From Candidatus Obscuribacterales bacterium (GTDB lineage: Bacteria > Cyanobacteriota > Vampirovibrionia > Obscuribacterales > Obscuribacteraceae), in NCBI GenBank assembly GCA_019746975.1, contig JAIERK010000050.1, positions 62,001 to 126,000 of the forward strand: a stretch of DNA of 64,000 bases, read 5' to 3'. The translations under genes and the position numbers were made by a program. Of this stretch, positions 46,029 to 55,167 are shown piece by piece (the stretch's first letter is position 1; each line of letters begins with the position of its first letter). The notes below the pieces were generated by a model that was given only the letters and a program-made list of their open reading frames with translations, made no database searches and was not told where the DNA came from.

Positions 46029-46556
46029 ATGAGACGAGTAAATGGATTTGACGCGGCTGTAGTAACAACAGTAATTTTCTGCGTTCTGGGATTCGCTATG
46101 GCCAAAGCCGGTCATGCTGGTGTGGACAATGTTATTGAAGGCAAGGTCAGGGTTAGCATTGATGTCTACTTGATTGGGTTGAAGACGCTTGATCCAGAAA
46201 TTTTCAAAACTGGGGAAACATCAGCGATTACTATACGCAACCGCCCAGTGGAACCGCCCATGAAGATAAGCAAGGTCGATCACTGGCAACACAAGGCTTC
46301 TTTCCTCGCACCAGATGGGAAGTCCGCGGTCGCTTTTCCAGATCCTGCCGTGCCAGTAGCTCACGACTACATAGTTACTGTCGAGGAGAATGCAGAGCGA
46401 ACGGCTGACGGCTATGTCGTGAGCGGCAACAAGATAAAAATCGGCAATCAAGTTGATCTGGAAGGCTTCAAGTACAGAGCGAGCGGCGTGGTAGTCAACG
46501 TCAACGAAGTTTCGACAGAAGGCGCCGGAACACCCACGCCAGGTAGCGGAGGCTAA
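46029..46556 (+). CDS. DUF4330-family membrane-anchored protein
   Basis: A 175-aa protein with one N-terminal transmembrane segment (about 9-30). A domain of the DUF4330 type found in cyanobacteria and some Firmicutes follows: IDVYLIGLKTLDPEIFKTGETSAITIRNRP, a central YIVTVEENAERTADGYVVSG, and KIKIGNQVDLEGF. The tail is Gly/Thr/Pro-rich. Function is unknown. The O-antigen-ligase-type gene starts 11 bases later, so the two probably work together at the cell envelope. Confidence 0.7.
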   Translation: MRRVNGFDAAVVTTVIFCVLGFAMAKAGHAGVDNVIEGKVRVSIDVYLIGLKTLDPEIFKTGETSAITIRNRPVEPPMKISKVDHWQHKASFLAPDGKSAVAFPDPAVPVAHDYIVTVEENAERTADGYVVSGNKIKIGNQVDLEGFKYRASGVVVNVNEVSTEGAGTPTPGSGG

Positions 46557-46567
46557 GACCGGAAAGC

Positions 46568-48037
46568 ATGAGTGCCAATACTCTGCGTGGACTCGTGGAT
46601 GAGCTCGCCATCAAACTATCGCTCTGGAACATGGATCAGGCCTGGCACAAAACGCTGACAGGATCGTTATTCTTGAAGCCATTTTGCAGCGCATATCAAT
46701 TGATTCAGAAGAGCGTCCCGCCTCAGATGAGCAATCTGGGGAGTTTGCTCCAATTCGTCGCCTACTGCCTCTCAGTCATGCTCTTCGCATTGATCGGTTT
46801 GCCCCAATTCGCCAACGACAAATACGGTCTTGCAATCGTTGTAATTGCCGGGCTTGCTCTCTGGATCGTGGGCAGGCTCATGGGCGGCAAAGAGCGAAGG
46901 AAGTTCGATTCTTTCGATGCCATAGTTCTGGCATATCTGGCAGCCAATATAGTGGCAGCCTTTGCCTCTCATTACTTTGGCGCCAGCTTGAAAGGACTGA
47001 GCAAAATCGCCATATATATAGGAAGCTATTTTCTCTTTTCCGCCTCGTTCGCATACTCGATGAAACGCAAGATGGCGGTGGTAATGATGGCTTTGCTTTG
47101 CGGCACCGCTCTATCACTTTACGGACTCTATCAATACAAAATAGGCGTGGCACCGCTTGCAACTTGGGAAGACCCAAGTATCGAAGGCTCGGGGACAAGA
47201 ATTTTCGCCACGTTAGGCAATCCGAACCTTTTGGCTGGGGTCCTTGTTCCACTCGCCCCAATTGCATTCGCGCTCGGATTGGGTGCCCTTATCCAGAGTT
47301 TTTCCGGTCATAAGCAAGGCAAACCGGCTTTTATTGCCACAGGAGTGATTTTTGTCGGAATTGGCGCGCTCATATCGATTGCCACCCTGCTGACACAAAG
47401 CAGGGGCTCATACTTAGGTCTTCTCGCCAGTTGTGGAGTGATCCTATATATAGGGACAATTTACTTGTGGATCAACTTCAAGAAAATTCGACCAGTAGTC
47501 ATCGGCGGGATTGTAGTTTTATTGATTGGCCTGGTCGTTGGGCTCAAATTTGTCCCTGCCGTCTCTCAGAGATTCGAATCGATTTTTGCCGGTCGAGAGC
47601 ATAGCTCCAACTCATATCGACTCAATGTCTACGCCTCGTCATTCAGAATGTTCAAGGACAATTGGTGGATAGGGACGGGTCCAGGAAATGAAGCCTTCAG
47701 ACTCTCATACGGACTGTATATGGTCAGCAGCTATGATGCACTGGGCACTTATTGCGTACCATTGGAGGTTGCCGTTGAGACGGGCATACCAGGACTTCTA
47801 GCATTCATCGCCCTTGTTGTCTGTACTTTGTCCCGGGCACACGTCAAGTTCTGGTCTAGCCTGTCCACATCATCTTTGTCCAAGTGGCTGGCAGCCGGAC
47901 TGTCGGCCAGCCTTATCGGTTTAATGATTCATGGATTGGTTGATACCGTTTTCTATCGACCACAGGTTCATTTCCTCTTTTGGTTGATAGTTGCGTTGAT
48001 AATCAGTCCGGACGAGAAGGACGTTGAAGCCTGGTAA
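46568..48037 (+). CDS. O-antigen ligase / IctB-like membrane protein
   Basis: A 489-aa polytopic protein with about eleven membrane helices. The Wzy/WaaL-type signature is clear: LTQSRGSYLGLLAS, then a large external loop starting SNSYRLNVYASSFRMFKDNWWIGTGPGNEAFRLSYG. The N-terminus (LWNMDQAWHKTLTGSLF) and loop closely follow the cyanobacterial IctB family, once proposed as a bicarbonate transporter but more probably a glycan polymerase/ligase. Given the many glycan genes in this window, a ligase or polymerase role is preferred. It is in an operon with the DUF4330 gene. Confidence 0.8.
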   Translation: MSANTLRGLVDELAIKLSLWNMDQAWHKTLTGSLFLKPFCSAYQLIQKSVPPQMSNLGSLLQFVAYCLSVMLFALIGLPQFANDKYGLAIVVIAGLALWIVGRLMGGKERRKFDSFDAIVLAYLAANIVAAFASHYFGASLKGLSKIAIYIGSYFLFSASFAYSMKRKMAVVMMALLCGTALSLYGLYQYKIGVAPLATWEDPSIEGSGTRIFATLGNPNLLAGVLVPLAPIAFALGLGALIQSFSGHKQGKPAFIATGVIFVGIGALISIATLLTQSRGSYLGLLASCGVILYIGTIYLWINFKKIRPVVIGGIVVLLIGLVVGLKFVPAVSQRFESIFAGREHSSNSYRLNVYASSFRMFKDNWWIGTGPGNEAFRLSYGLYMVSSYDALGTYCVPLEVAVETGIPGLLAFIALVVCTLSRAHVKFWSSLSTSSLSKWLAAGLSASLIGLMIHGLVDTVFYRPQVHFLFWLIVALIISPDEKDVEAW

Positions 48038-48223
48038 AGCCATCCAGACCACGCTTTAGATAAGCTCACACTAATATTAACTCCATTTCATTAACTGGTG
48101 TTAAGGTTAAAAGCTGTTCGTGGTAGATTAAATAAAGCGCACAGTTTGGATTTATCTCCACAAATCGCCGCCCAGCAAGAGATTAGAGAATAGCGTGCAA
48201 ACCAAGCTTAAAGGGCGCTAATC

Positions 48224-48252
48224 TTGACAGCCACAGAACATTAAGGGATACT
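48224..48252 (+). promoter_or_regulatory. Candidate sigma-70-type promoter of the TadG-like gene
   Basis: A perfect TTGACA (48224-48229) lies 17 bases ahead of GATACT (48247-48252, four of six matches to TATAAT). Transcription would start near 48260, leaving a leader of about 100 bases before the ATG at 48363, which has GGAGG ten bases upstream. The surrounding 325-base gap has no gene. Confidence 0.55.
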
Positions 48253-48362
48253 AATTAATATCTGTTTAATATCAGGTCCCCCTATTTAGTATCCGAACGT
48301 AGAAGAATATTTCAGGCATTAACCGCGCTAAGGCTGGTACACCGAATGGAGGATGCAGCTAA

Positions 48363-50648
48363 ATGAAATCAACAAGACGGAGAGGAGCAACGCTGGGCTT
48401 GGTGGCAGTCGTAGTACTCGTCATCATCATCCTCGGTATCGGCTTCTATATCCTTTCCCAAGTGCTCGGCGGCGGACGCGAAGTTGCCAACGCCACTGAC
48501 GCTGGTGTACTCACCGTAGCCAGAAAGGCTTTATCGCCAACCCTAATCAATATATCTCTCACAGGAGATACTGCCGGTAATCCAACCGATGACTTTATCG
48601 GTTGCGATCCTAATAATACCGGCACCACCGACAATACCCACCGAAAAATATCGATGCTGACAGTCAACAGAATGATTGCTCAAGCATGCCTCGTTGCTTG
48701 CAACGCTCAAGAAATCAGCACTACCGAAGCTTCTACCAACGCTCTCTCTGTTGCTACAGCAGCACGTGCATCAGCACAAGCCCTCAAGAATGCGGTCAAC
48801 AGCTCACTCGATCCGACCGGTCCTGGACTCGGTCAAGAGTTCAATAATGTAGCCGGCTCCAACAATACAAAGATGTTCGAAGGCAATCCAGTCACCGTCG
48901 CTGTCGGCGGACTCACCTCGGCATTCCTCCGTCCCGGTTTGTCCACCAACGTTTATCTGACACCAAATCTGGTGTCAGCTGTTCAGGTCTCGATCCCGAG
49001 CTCCTTGCTGTCCATCACGCACCATCCTAATGCCTTGAACCACGATTCCGGTGGTACCGAGAATTACATCGCCGGTTACATCAACTTCGCAATTCCTGCT
49101 GGACCTGGTACGACAGTCAACCTCTCAGGCGTCCCGGTATTCCCCAGACAGAAGCCGCACTTGGTCGACATCGGCGAATTCGTGACTTCTGCCAACCCTC
49201 CCTTCACCGGCGGCGACTACTTGCCACCTAACGCATTTAGAGCAGGCACATCGACTCAGGTCGCCAACTCGGGCGCATTCGGCGGAGCTGTTGCCTGTGC
49301 ACTCGTTGGTGCACTGGATCAAGACTTCGTTGCATCGATACCACGCGGATACCTGCGTATCAAGAATGGTCCTGACGCCATCATCAACAACCCCAACGTC
49401 GTCACTAACGGTGTTGTAGATGCGAATACCGATGTATTCAACAACGAACTTTGGCCCCCAAGCGGAGCTGGAGTCAGCAACAACAATTTGTATGCACTAG
49501 GCACAGGACAAAACAACCTGGTCAGACAGTGGGCTGCATATAACGAGCTTGACGGTATGGACGGAAACATGGACTACGTCCTTGGTAGTGGCAATACAAT
49601 CACGAAGTTTGGCTACACCTACGACTTCTCGAGCGGACCGCCCGTAGGTCCTAATACTCCTGGGTTCAAACAAACAACCACAAGTCTCACCGAAGTCGCC
49701 GACATTGGCGCCATCAACTCCACCGGTTTTGGTTGCCACAACGTAACACAGGCTGATGTTCGTGCGATCAGTGACGTCGGAACCGGCTCAGGCAACTGCA
49801 ACCTGTACACAGTATGGGGAGCAGGATGCGGCGGAGTATCGAGCAACCAGTCCAGACTGGCAAGAGCAATTGCAATGGATACCGGCGCCTCCGTAGCAAG
49901 TGGAGCAATGAACAGCACTGGCTTCACGGCAGTCGAAGTTCAGAAAGCAGACCTTCTGTATGGACGCCAAGCCGGAACGGAATGCAGCGACCCAGTAGAT
50001 CCTGCTGGTAAGTCTGGAATGAAGAGATTCTCCACAGGAGCATGCATACCTTACATCCCCGGCAACAGCTCTTATCCCGTCAACTTCGGACAGCCTGACA
50101 GCCCGCTCGCCTACATCAACCAGATAGGCGACCCCAACGTGGCTAACAGCTGCGCATCCAACCTGGTCGACAAGATTCACCATAGAATGCGTCAAGTTGA
50201 TCCTCGTATCTCGAGAGCTCAAATCATGACTGCACTCGGCACACCTTCGTTGCCTCTCGGACTCGGCAAGACTCTCTTGTTGTACGTTCCGAACCCGACT
50301 TCACCGTCACCAGGCGTAGCCATGATCGACGGAGACGCAACCGGTCCGGCTGACTACTTCAACCTGACTATGCCGAATGATGGCAGAACTTCGACGGTTA
50401 TCTCGCACTGCGAAAACACATATCACCTCGAAGACACCATCGTTAACTCGAAAAAATCCAACGGATGCCCAATTGGTGATGCTGGATTCCACGAAGCACC
50501 ATTCACGCAAGGACCGATTGAAGGTAACCCTCTAATGGCAGCCGATAGAGTGTTCTTCAAACCAGCGTCCGGATTCCGCAACCTCCTGGGAGATGTTGAG
50601 TTCGAGAACGAAGCCAACGGATCAGGCACCTTCTGCAAACCTAACTAA
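48363..50648 (+). CDS. Large TadG-like surface or pilus-associated protein
   Basis: A 761-aa protein. The N-terminus is of TadE/TadG type: basic RRRGATLGLVAVV, one hydrophobic segment (about 10-32), then a region resembling TadG's D-rich turn (GGGREVANATDAGVLTVARKAL). The remaining 700 residues form an extracytoplasmic domain rich in Asn, Gly, Thr and Ser, with scattered Cys, such as IGCDPNNTG, MIAQACLVACN, VWGAGCGGVSSN and CENTYH. I do not recognise that domain. Codon choice is more biased towards C-ending codons than in neighbouring genes, which hints at strong expression. A good promoter precedes it and a strong terminator follows, so it is a single-gene unit. Confidence 0.65.
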   Translation: MKSTRRRGATLGLVAVVVLVIIILGIGFYILSQVLGGGREVANATDAGVLTVARKALSPTLINISLTGDTAGNPTDDFIGCDPNNTGTTDNTHRKISMLTVNRMIAQACLVACNAQEISTTEASTNALSVATAARASAQALKNAVNSSLDPTGPGLGQEFNNVAGSNNTKMFEGNPVTVAVGGLTSAFLRPGLSTNVYLTPNLVSAVQVSIPSSLLSITHHPNALNHDSGGTENYIAGYINFAIPAGPGTTVNLSGVPVFPRQKPHLVDIGEFVTSANPPFTGGDYLPPNAFRAGTSTQVANSGAFGGAVACALVGALDQDFVASIPRGYLRIKNGPDAIINNPNVVTNGVVDANTDVFNNELWPPSGAGVSNNNLYALGTGQNNLVRQWAAYNELDGMDGNMDYVLGSGNTITKFGYTYDFSSGPPVGPNTPGFKQTTTSLTEVADIGAINSTGFGCHNVTQADVRAISDVGTGSGNCNLYTVWGAGCGGVSSNQSRLARAIAMDTGASVASGAMNSTGFTAVEVQKADLLYGRQAGTECSDPVDPAGKSGMKRFSTGACIPYIPGNSSYPVNFGQPDSPLAYINQIGDPNVANSCASNLVDKIHHRMRQVDPRISRAQIMTALGTPSLPLGLGKTLLLYVPNPTSPSPGVAMIDGDATGPADYFNLTMPNDGRTSTVISHCENTYHLEDTIVNSKKSNGCPIGDAGFHEAPFTQGPIEGNPLMAADRVFFKPASGFRNLLGDVEFENEANGSGTFCKPN

Positions 50649-50675
50649 GTTTACGAGAAACTGACCGAGATCAAC

Positions 50676-50723
50676 AAAGACCCGCTCTGAATGCAATATC
50701 GTGCAGAATGAGTGGGTCTTTTG
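50676..50723 (+). terminator. Rho-independent terminator after the TadG-like gene
   Basis: AAAGACCCGCTC pairs with GAGTGGGTCTTT across a loop of about 22 bases, ending in TTTT. It lies about 30 bases after the stop codon at 50648. Confidence 0.8.
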
Positions 50724-50775
50724 TTATTCACTGATTCGATGTGGTAAATTGATCCTGATGGCGGAGGTAGTAGTT

Positions 50776-51345
50776 ATGCGCTTATGCATTACTGAAGATG
50801 GGGATATGAAATTGTTTGGCTTGAGGAAGCAGTTGCAATTCGCGTGCCTCATGCTCGCGTTGACAAGCGTAGGTGTAATTGATTGTTTTTCCGCAGCCCA
50901 AGCACAACCCAAAGGACAGCCGCGCAGACCAGGTCAGGGATGGCAACCGCCTTTGACTTCCGCGGTTCGAAAGGAAGCACCTGCCGAGTTTTCATCGCAA
51001 AATCTCGATCAGGAGATCGCACTACCGAACATTCCGAGCTATACGGGTAAGCAAGTCTTTATGAATGGCGTGACATACCCCAACGCCAAGACCGGCCCGG
51101 GATATTATCTGACTTATAACACAGAGCACACACCGCAGCAAGTAAAAGACTGGTGGAGCAATGCCCTCAAAGTTGATCCATGGAAAATAACTTCGACGGA
51201 GGGCTCCGTCCTGCAGTCGGTCGGCAGAGATGGTGCGCATTGCATCATCACTACTGGTCCGATGATTCGCGTTCCTAAGGAAAAGACAAAAGGAATGCGT
51301 GGTAGCTACACGATCTTTTATCAGCAGCCACAAAAGAAAAACTAG
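50776..51345 (+). CDS. Secreted protein of unknown function
   Basis: The ATG at 50776 is preceded by GGAGG eight bases earlier; a later Met at 50806 (MKLFGLRKQ) would give a more normal leader. The hydrophobic core (LQFACLMLALTSVGVID) and AAQAQ cleavage site mark a secreted protein of about 150 mature residues. The mature part has YPNAKTGPGYYLTYNTEHTP, then QQVKDWWSNALKVDPWKI, a pattern shared with the lipoprotein at 29647-30180. The next gene starts immediately after the stop. Confidence 0.6.
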   Translation: MRLCITEDGDMKLFGLRKQLQFACLMLALTSVGVIDCFSAAQAQPKGQPRRPGQGWQPPLTSAVRKEAPAEFSSQNLDQEIALPNIPSYTGKQVFMNGVTYPNAKTGPGYYLTYNTEHTPQQVKDWWSNALKVDPWKITSTEGSVLQSVGRDGAHCIITTGPMIRVPKEKTKGMRGSYTIFYQQPQKKN

Positions 51346-52317
51346 TTGTTTAAAAAACGGCTAGATAACATCGATACCAGCGCTTCTACGCGCGCTCGGT
51401 TGACTTCCTTCCGCACGAGTTCGAACCGCTTCAATCCTATATGGATCTACGTAGTCGCGCTTTTTCTTGCCGCTCAAGGTTCGACTTTCGCCAACGAGTT
51501 GGCGGTCGGCAGCAACGCGAAAGTGTTAGACGAATTCATCGACTTACCATTGCGGCAACCAGAGCAGTTTAATTTCCTTACCCGCAAAGAGATTTGCGAG
51601 AAAAGGACAGCAGCAGTATTGTCGGTACGCACTCTTTTGCATCGAGACTACCGTCCACTGGACAAGATCTTCGAACAAATTGTCGATGGCAAACCATGGT
51701 GGGGTCTCCATGGATCATTTGTCTTCGAAGAAGGTCAGCGCAGTATGGAGGGCGAATCAGAAGAATCTAGATTCGTTCTCAATCCATTCCTTCTGGTGGC
51801 AGCGAGTTCATGGACTGTCGGAATCTGGGATAAAGAGAGGATTTCCGAGGAAGATCTTCGCCAGCCTGACTTTCCATTTTGTTGGCAGCCGCATATAGCT
51901 CGATTTTTCCCAAAGCGCAAAGCCATGCAGATTGGTTACGATGTCAGCTCCTTCGATCGTCGTATCCAGCGCTACGACAAGGTGTTGAGAGATCGAGAAC
52001 CCAACCGCAGCTTCGGTTTGGTGGCATACAACGCGCGTGATTTTGGATACAACTACATTTTTGTTCCAATCGATCAGTCGAAAAACATAGCCAATCGGTT
52101 CAAAACCACTCACCCTGTTCTAATTGAGCAGTACCTGCATTGCGGTGACAGCTGCGGCTGCCGTGATTGGTGCAACAACATGAGTCCGGAGCAGAAAGAG
52201 ATCGATCATTTCGAGTTGAAAGAATTGCCTGCGACGCTCAAGGCTCTGCTATGGAAGAAAAAACCATCCTCATCCACGGATGAGCCGGACATGACCGTTT
52301 TCATCGAATTGCGCTGA
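51346..52317 (+). CDS. Hypothetical exported protein (323 aa)
   Basis: The frame opens with TTG right after the previous TAG, without a Shine-Dalgarno site, so it may depend on coupling. A hydrophobic segment (WIYVVALFLAAQGSTFA, about 33-49) ends in a plausible signal-peptidase site. The mature part contains LDKIFEQIVDGKPWWGLHGS, CWQPHIARFFPKRKAM, and a Cys cluster CGDSCGCRDWCNN (about 264-276) that could bind metal or form disulfides. Family not recognised. Confidence 0.6.
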   Translation: MFKKRLDNIDTSASTRARLTSFRTSSNRFNPIWIYVVALFLAAQGSTFANELAVGSNAKVLDEFIDLPLRQPEQFNFLTRKEICEKRTAAVLSVRTLLHRDYRPLDKIFEQIVDGKPWWGLHGSFVFEEGQRSMEGESEESRFVLNPFLLVAASSWTVGIWDKERISEEDLRQPDFPFCWQPHIARFFPKRKAMQIGYDVSSFDRRIQRYDKVLRDREPNRSFGLVAYNARDFGYNYIFVPIDQSKNIANRFKTTHPVLIEQYLHCGDSCGCRDWCNNMSPEQKEIDHFELKELPATLKALLWKKKPSSSTDEPDMTVFIELR

Positions 52318-52463
52318 GGACATTCTGCCAGAACACGCGACCGCTGCAAGCGTATTCCCTAGAGAGCATAGTTTCGACGCACTTTTACTCTTTCCAAGCA
52401 ATGCTCATTTGATCCACGAGTCGACGATCGCACTTGAAACATTCGAACTTGAATCGTTTCAAC

Positions 52464-54179
52464 TCAATCTACGAAATCCGGATACTCAAAATCATATGAT
52501 TTGAATGTAGTCAATCTCGGGTCGTGCACTGCCTTACCGAAGGTGAAGTTGTAAATTACCTCGTGCCCTTCGTTGAGCGCGAGATAGTTATTGATAGCAT
52601 CGTCGATGAAGCAACCAATACCGGTGGCATCATAGCCTAGTGTACAGGCAGCCAGGTAGAGCATCTGACCGATATATCCAGCTTCGTAATGAACCAGCTT
52701 GTAGGCTCGATCGCGAAACAACTGATACCCTCTGACAAAGTCAGCAATCATTGAGACTGAGAAAGCACCGTCAGAAGCAATTTCCTGGAAACAGCTCGTC
52801 GACATTGCAATCTCTCTTTGGTCCTGAAGAAGCAATGGGACAAGCGAACTCTCAGCCCGATCGAAGAAGTACAACCCGCGAGGAAGTCCACTGACTCGAT
52901 GGACATAGATATAGAGATCAACAAGATGTAACTCGGAAGAACTCTTCCACACACCGCTTACAACCGAATCTGCCGATTGGAAATCGGCATTGAACCCCAG
53001 GGTTGCAGTTCGCAAGATGTACTCGACATGGGCTTTCTCCATGCCGGTCTTACCGTCCATATCGACCGCTGACCTTCTTTTCCGAATCGTCTTATGCACG
53101 GATTCATAAAGACACTCGGCACCAATAGCGGTGAGATCGAAATCAATCGGATACGGGTCGGTTGCCGCGACAATTTTGCCTGGTGGTCTGTGACCGTGCG
53201 AATTGGAAAGCCAGAGCTCGTTTTTGACTTCTCTATAGTCTGATTCCGAGTACTTCGTTGCTTGATACACGGCTGCAATCGATGGATAGTCGATTATTTT
53301 CGATGACAAGCTACTCGGTGTTGAGGGCAAGATTCTGCGCTCTGAACTGGTCTCGAATTCATCACTGCGCCTCGCTTCATCGACCTCGCTCAGGAGTATT
53401 AATGCTTGCGGAACCTCGTCGCCCGAAAGTTGAAGCACCTCCTTCAACCAATCATCGGGGAAAAGAGTTACGACCTCTGCCTTCCAACCAAGCGCAGCAG
53501 CCGACAGCATGATGGCAGCCAGAGCGTGTCCTAGATCATGTTGACAGTATCTAAACCCTCGATCGCGATACTTCCACGATTCTCGAAAGAAAATCGAAGT
53601 CAGTGCCACCATAACCAAAGGTGGTGCACAATCCATTCCAAGCGTTTCAAGAATCGAGGTGTTTAGATCACCTGATATGCGCTCCTCTAGCTTATGTTCA
53701 TCGACGCGATAGTGATAGAGTCCAGCAGGAAGGTTTTCAACCGTTCGTCCCGTTATTATGTATGTATCAGTCGGATGTAAATTACCAGAAGAAGCATTTC
53801 CCCTCAACGCCCATCTATGATTCGTTCCTACCACCTGTTTCCATGCGCTTACAGCCATACTGTAGAACAAAAGATTGGAGATAAACTTCAATCCAAAATC
53901 AAGACTTGCCTTCGTGGAGCCGTCTGATTGAGCTGTCTCATTCGACGAGTAACCGGCCAGTCGCGCAACCGTTTCAAAAAAGTTGCTCTCCGAGACTACG
54001 AAATCATGCGGCAGATCGATTAGACGAGCGCCTTCGTAATGCAAAAATGGATTCGGTTGACTTGCCCAATCGAGACGATGATTGTGCGAGCGCAATCTTT
54101 CAACCGTGTGCTTGGTGGCATCATGGTATCGATAAAATTGAGAGCGTTTCAACTTCTCCGGCACACTGAGCGCTTCCAT
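52464..54179 (-). CDS. SagB-type tandem nitroreductase-fold oxidoreductase
   Basis: A 571-aa protein made of two nitroreductase-like halves, as in SagB/ThcOx-type FMN oxidoreductases. The first half contains RFYHDATKH-like start residues, RWALRGNASSGNLHPTDTYI, AGLYHYRVDEHKLEE, FRESWKYRDRGFRYCQHDLGHALAAIML. The second half repeats this as RRSAVDMDG, LPRGLYFFDRAESSLVP, and YKLVHYEAGYIGQMLYLAACTLGYDATGIGCF. SagB proteins dehydrogenate azolines in thiazole/oxazole-modified peptides, but stand-alone homologues of unknown role are common. No YcaO cyclodehydratase or precursor peptide is adjacent. The ATG has GGAG eight bases upstream. Confidence 0.8.
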   Translation of the reverse strand: MEALSVPEKLKRSQFYRYHDATKHTVERLRSHNHRLDWASQPNPFLHYEGARLIDLPHDFVVSESNFFETVARLAGYSSNETAQSDGSTKASLDFGLKFISNLLFYSMAVSAWKQVVGTNHRWALRGNASSGNLHPTDTYIITGRTVENLPAGLYHYRVDEHKLEERISGDLNTSILETLGMDCAPPLVMVALTSIFFRESWKYRDRGFRYCQHDLGHALAAIMLSAAALGWKAEVVTLFPDDWLKEVLQLSGDEVPQALILLSEVDEARRSDEFETSSERRILPSTPSSLSSKIIDYPSIAAVYQATKYSESDYREVKNELWLSNSHGHRPPGKIVAATDPYPIDFDLTAIGAECLYESVHKTIRKRRSAVDMDGKTGMEKAHVEYILRTATLGFNADFQSADSVVSGVWKSSSELHLVDLYIYVHRVSGLPRGLYFFDRAESSLVPLLLQDQREIAMSTSCFQEIASDGAFSVSMIADFVRGYQLFRDRAYKLVHYEAGYIGQMLYLAACTLGYDATGIGCFIDDAINNYLALNEGHEVIYNFTFGKAVHDPRLTTFKSYDFEYPDFVD

Positions 54180-54561
54180 GGAGATACTCCAATTGATTTT
54201 GGACCGACAAGGTCATCCAGTATATAGACAGACAAGCAATACTTCTCTTTCCTTTCGACACGTTTCACACCAGGTTGCCAATAGAAGTTGATACGCCGCC
54301 CAGCAGAAAACCGATACGAGTGATGTGCAGAACCGGAAAATTTGACGGATAACGGTTTTCAAGACCACGGCTGGTTTTCAGTAGTGGAAGAACAGGGAAA
54401 ACCCTGTAGTCATCTTGGAAGAACACTTAATATGCTGAATACAGCGAGTCGCCGGTTCGAGCGTGTAGCCCGAGAAAGATTAACCATCAAGCCGGCGGCA
54501 CCTTTGGGAATCGATTTAAGAGAGAGGGGGAAGAGGTAGTAGACTTTCCTCTTTTTCCTTT
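54180..54561. other. Intergenic region; possible plus-oriented terminator at its right end
   Basis: No convincing gene. Near 54530-54560 AAGAGG can pair with CCTCTT across 11 bases, followed by a T-rich run in the plus direction, although no plus-strand gene precedes it. A short transcript from 54300-54540 is conceivable, but the evidence is thin. Confidence 0.3.
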
Positions 54562-55074
54562 TTAGACGTATTCGATCAAGACTGCCAATGGCTTCCGTCC
54601 GATGAAACCATCATTGAGCAGATGCCAATGACTGATGTCGTCGTCGGTTAGTCGCCAGCAAAGGAAGTATTCGAATTGGCCTTCCCTGGCTGGGAAATCC
54701 AAAAGACCGCTACGCAAATCTCGCAAGATAACTCCGCAATCAGTAATCTTGTCGAGCCAGTAGTTAAGACGGAGCAGGTAATTCTCCTGCAGTTGTGCAA
54801 GCTCATGCGCCGACTTTTCGAACGACTGCTGCTCTTCGTCGCTTAAGCCCAGAGTAGCGGAGCTCACATCTACTTGCCCCAACCCGGACGGGGTCGCGGC
54901 AACGCGCATTACGTTGACCTTCGTCAAACGGCGCTCCAAGCGCTCGAACTGTCCGTTAGCTTCGACCAGATCTTCGGCCAGCCTTTCAAGCTCAATATTG
55001 GCAGCGGTCAAGAACTCCCTGATGGAGGGTAACAGGGACTGCGCTTCTTCCAATGTGAAGTACTTTGGAAACAT
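54562..55074 (-). CDS. DUF2203-family protein
   Basis: A 170-aa soluble protein matching DUF2203. The N-terminal KYFTLEEAQSLLPSIREFL is followed by long helices and the family's C-terminal signature: GVILRDLRSGLLDFPA, then EYFLCWRLTDDDISHWHLLNDGFIGRKPL. Family members occur in many bacterial phyla with no assigned function; the conserved Cys, Trp and His residues might coordinate metal. It is divergent from the cyclase-family gene across about 90 bases. Confidence 0.82.
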   Translation of the reverse strand: MFPKYFTLEEAQSLLPSIREFLTAANIELERLAEDLVEANGQFERLERRLTKVNVMRVAATPSGLGQVDVSSATLGLSDEEQQSFEKSAHELAQLQENYLLRLNYWLDKITDCGVILRDLRSGLLDFPAREGQFEYFLCWRLTDDDISHWHLLNDGFIGRKPLAVLIEYV

Positions 55075-55167
55075 TCTCCTACCAAAGACACCGTCGGGAA
55101 TTCACTATCTCTAAAATTACCCGAACTGCCACCAAAATGTCCAAACAAATTTTGAGAGGAACGCTCC

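Noticed and set aside
54342-54539. 65-codon plus-strand frame
   Set aside because: TTG start without a ribosome-binding site and no recognisable protein features.
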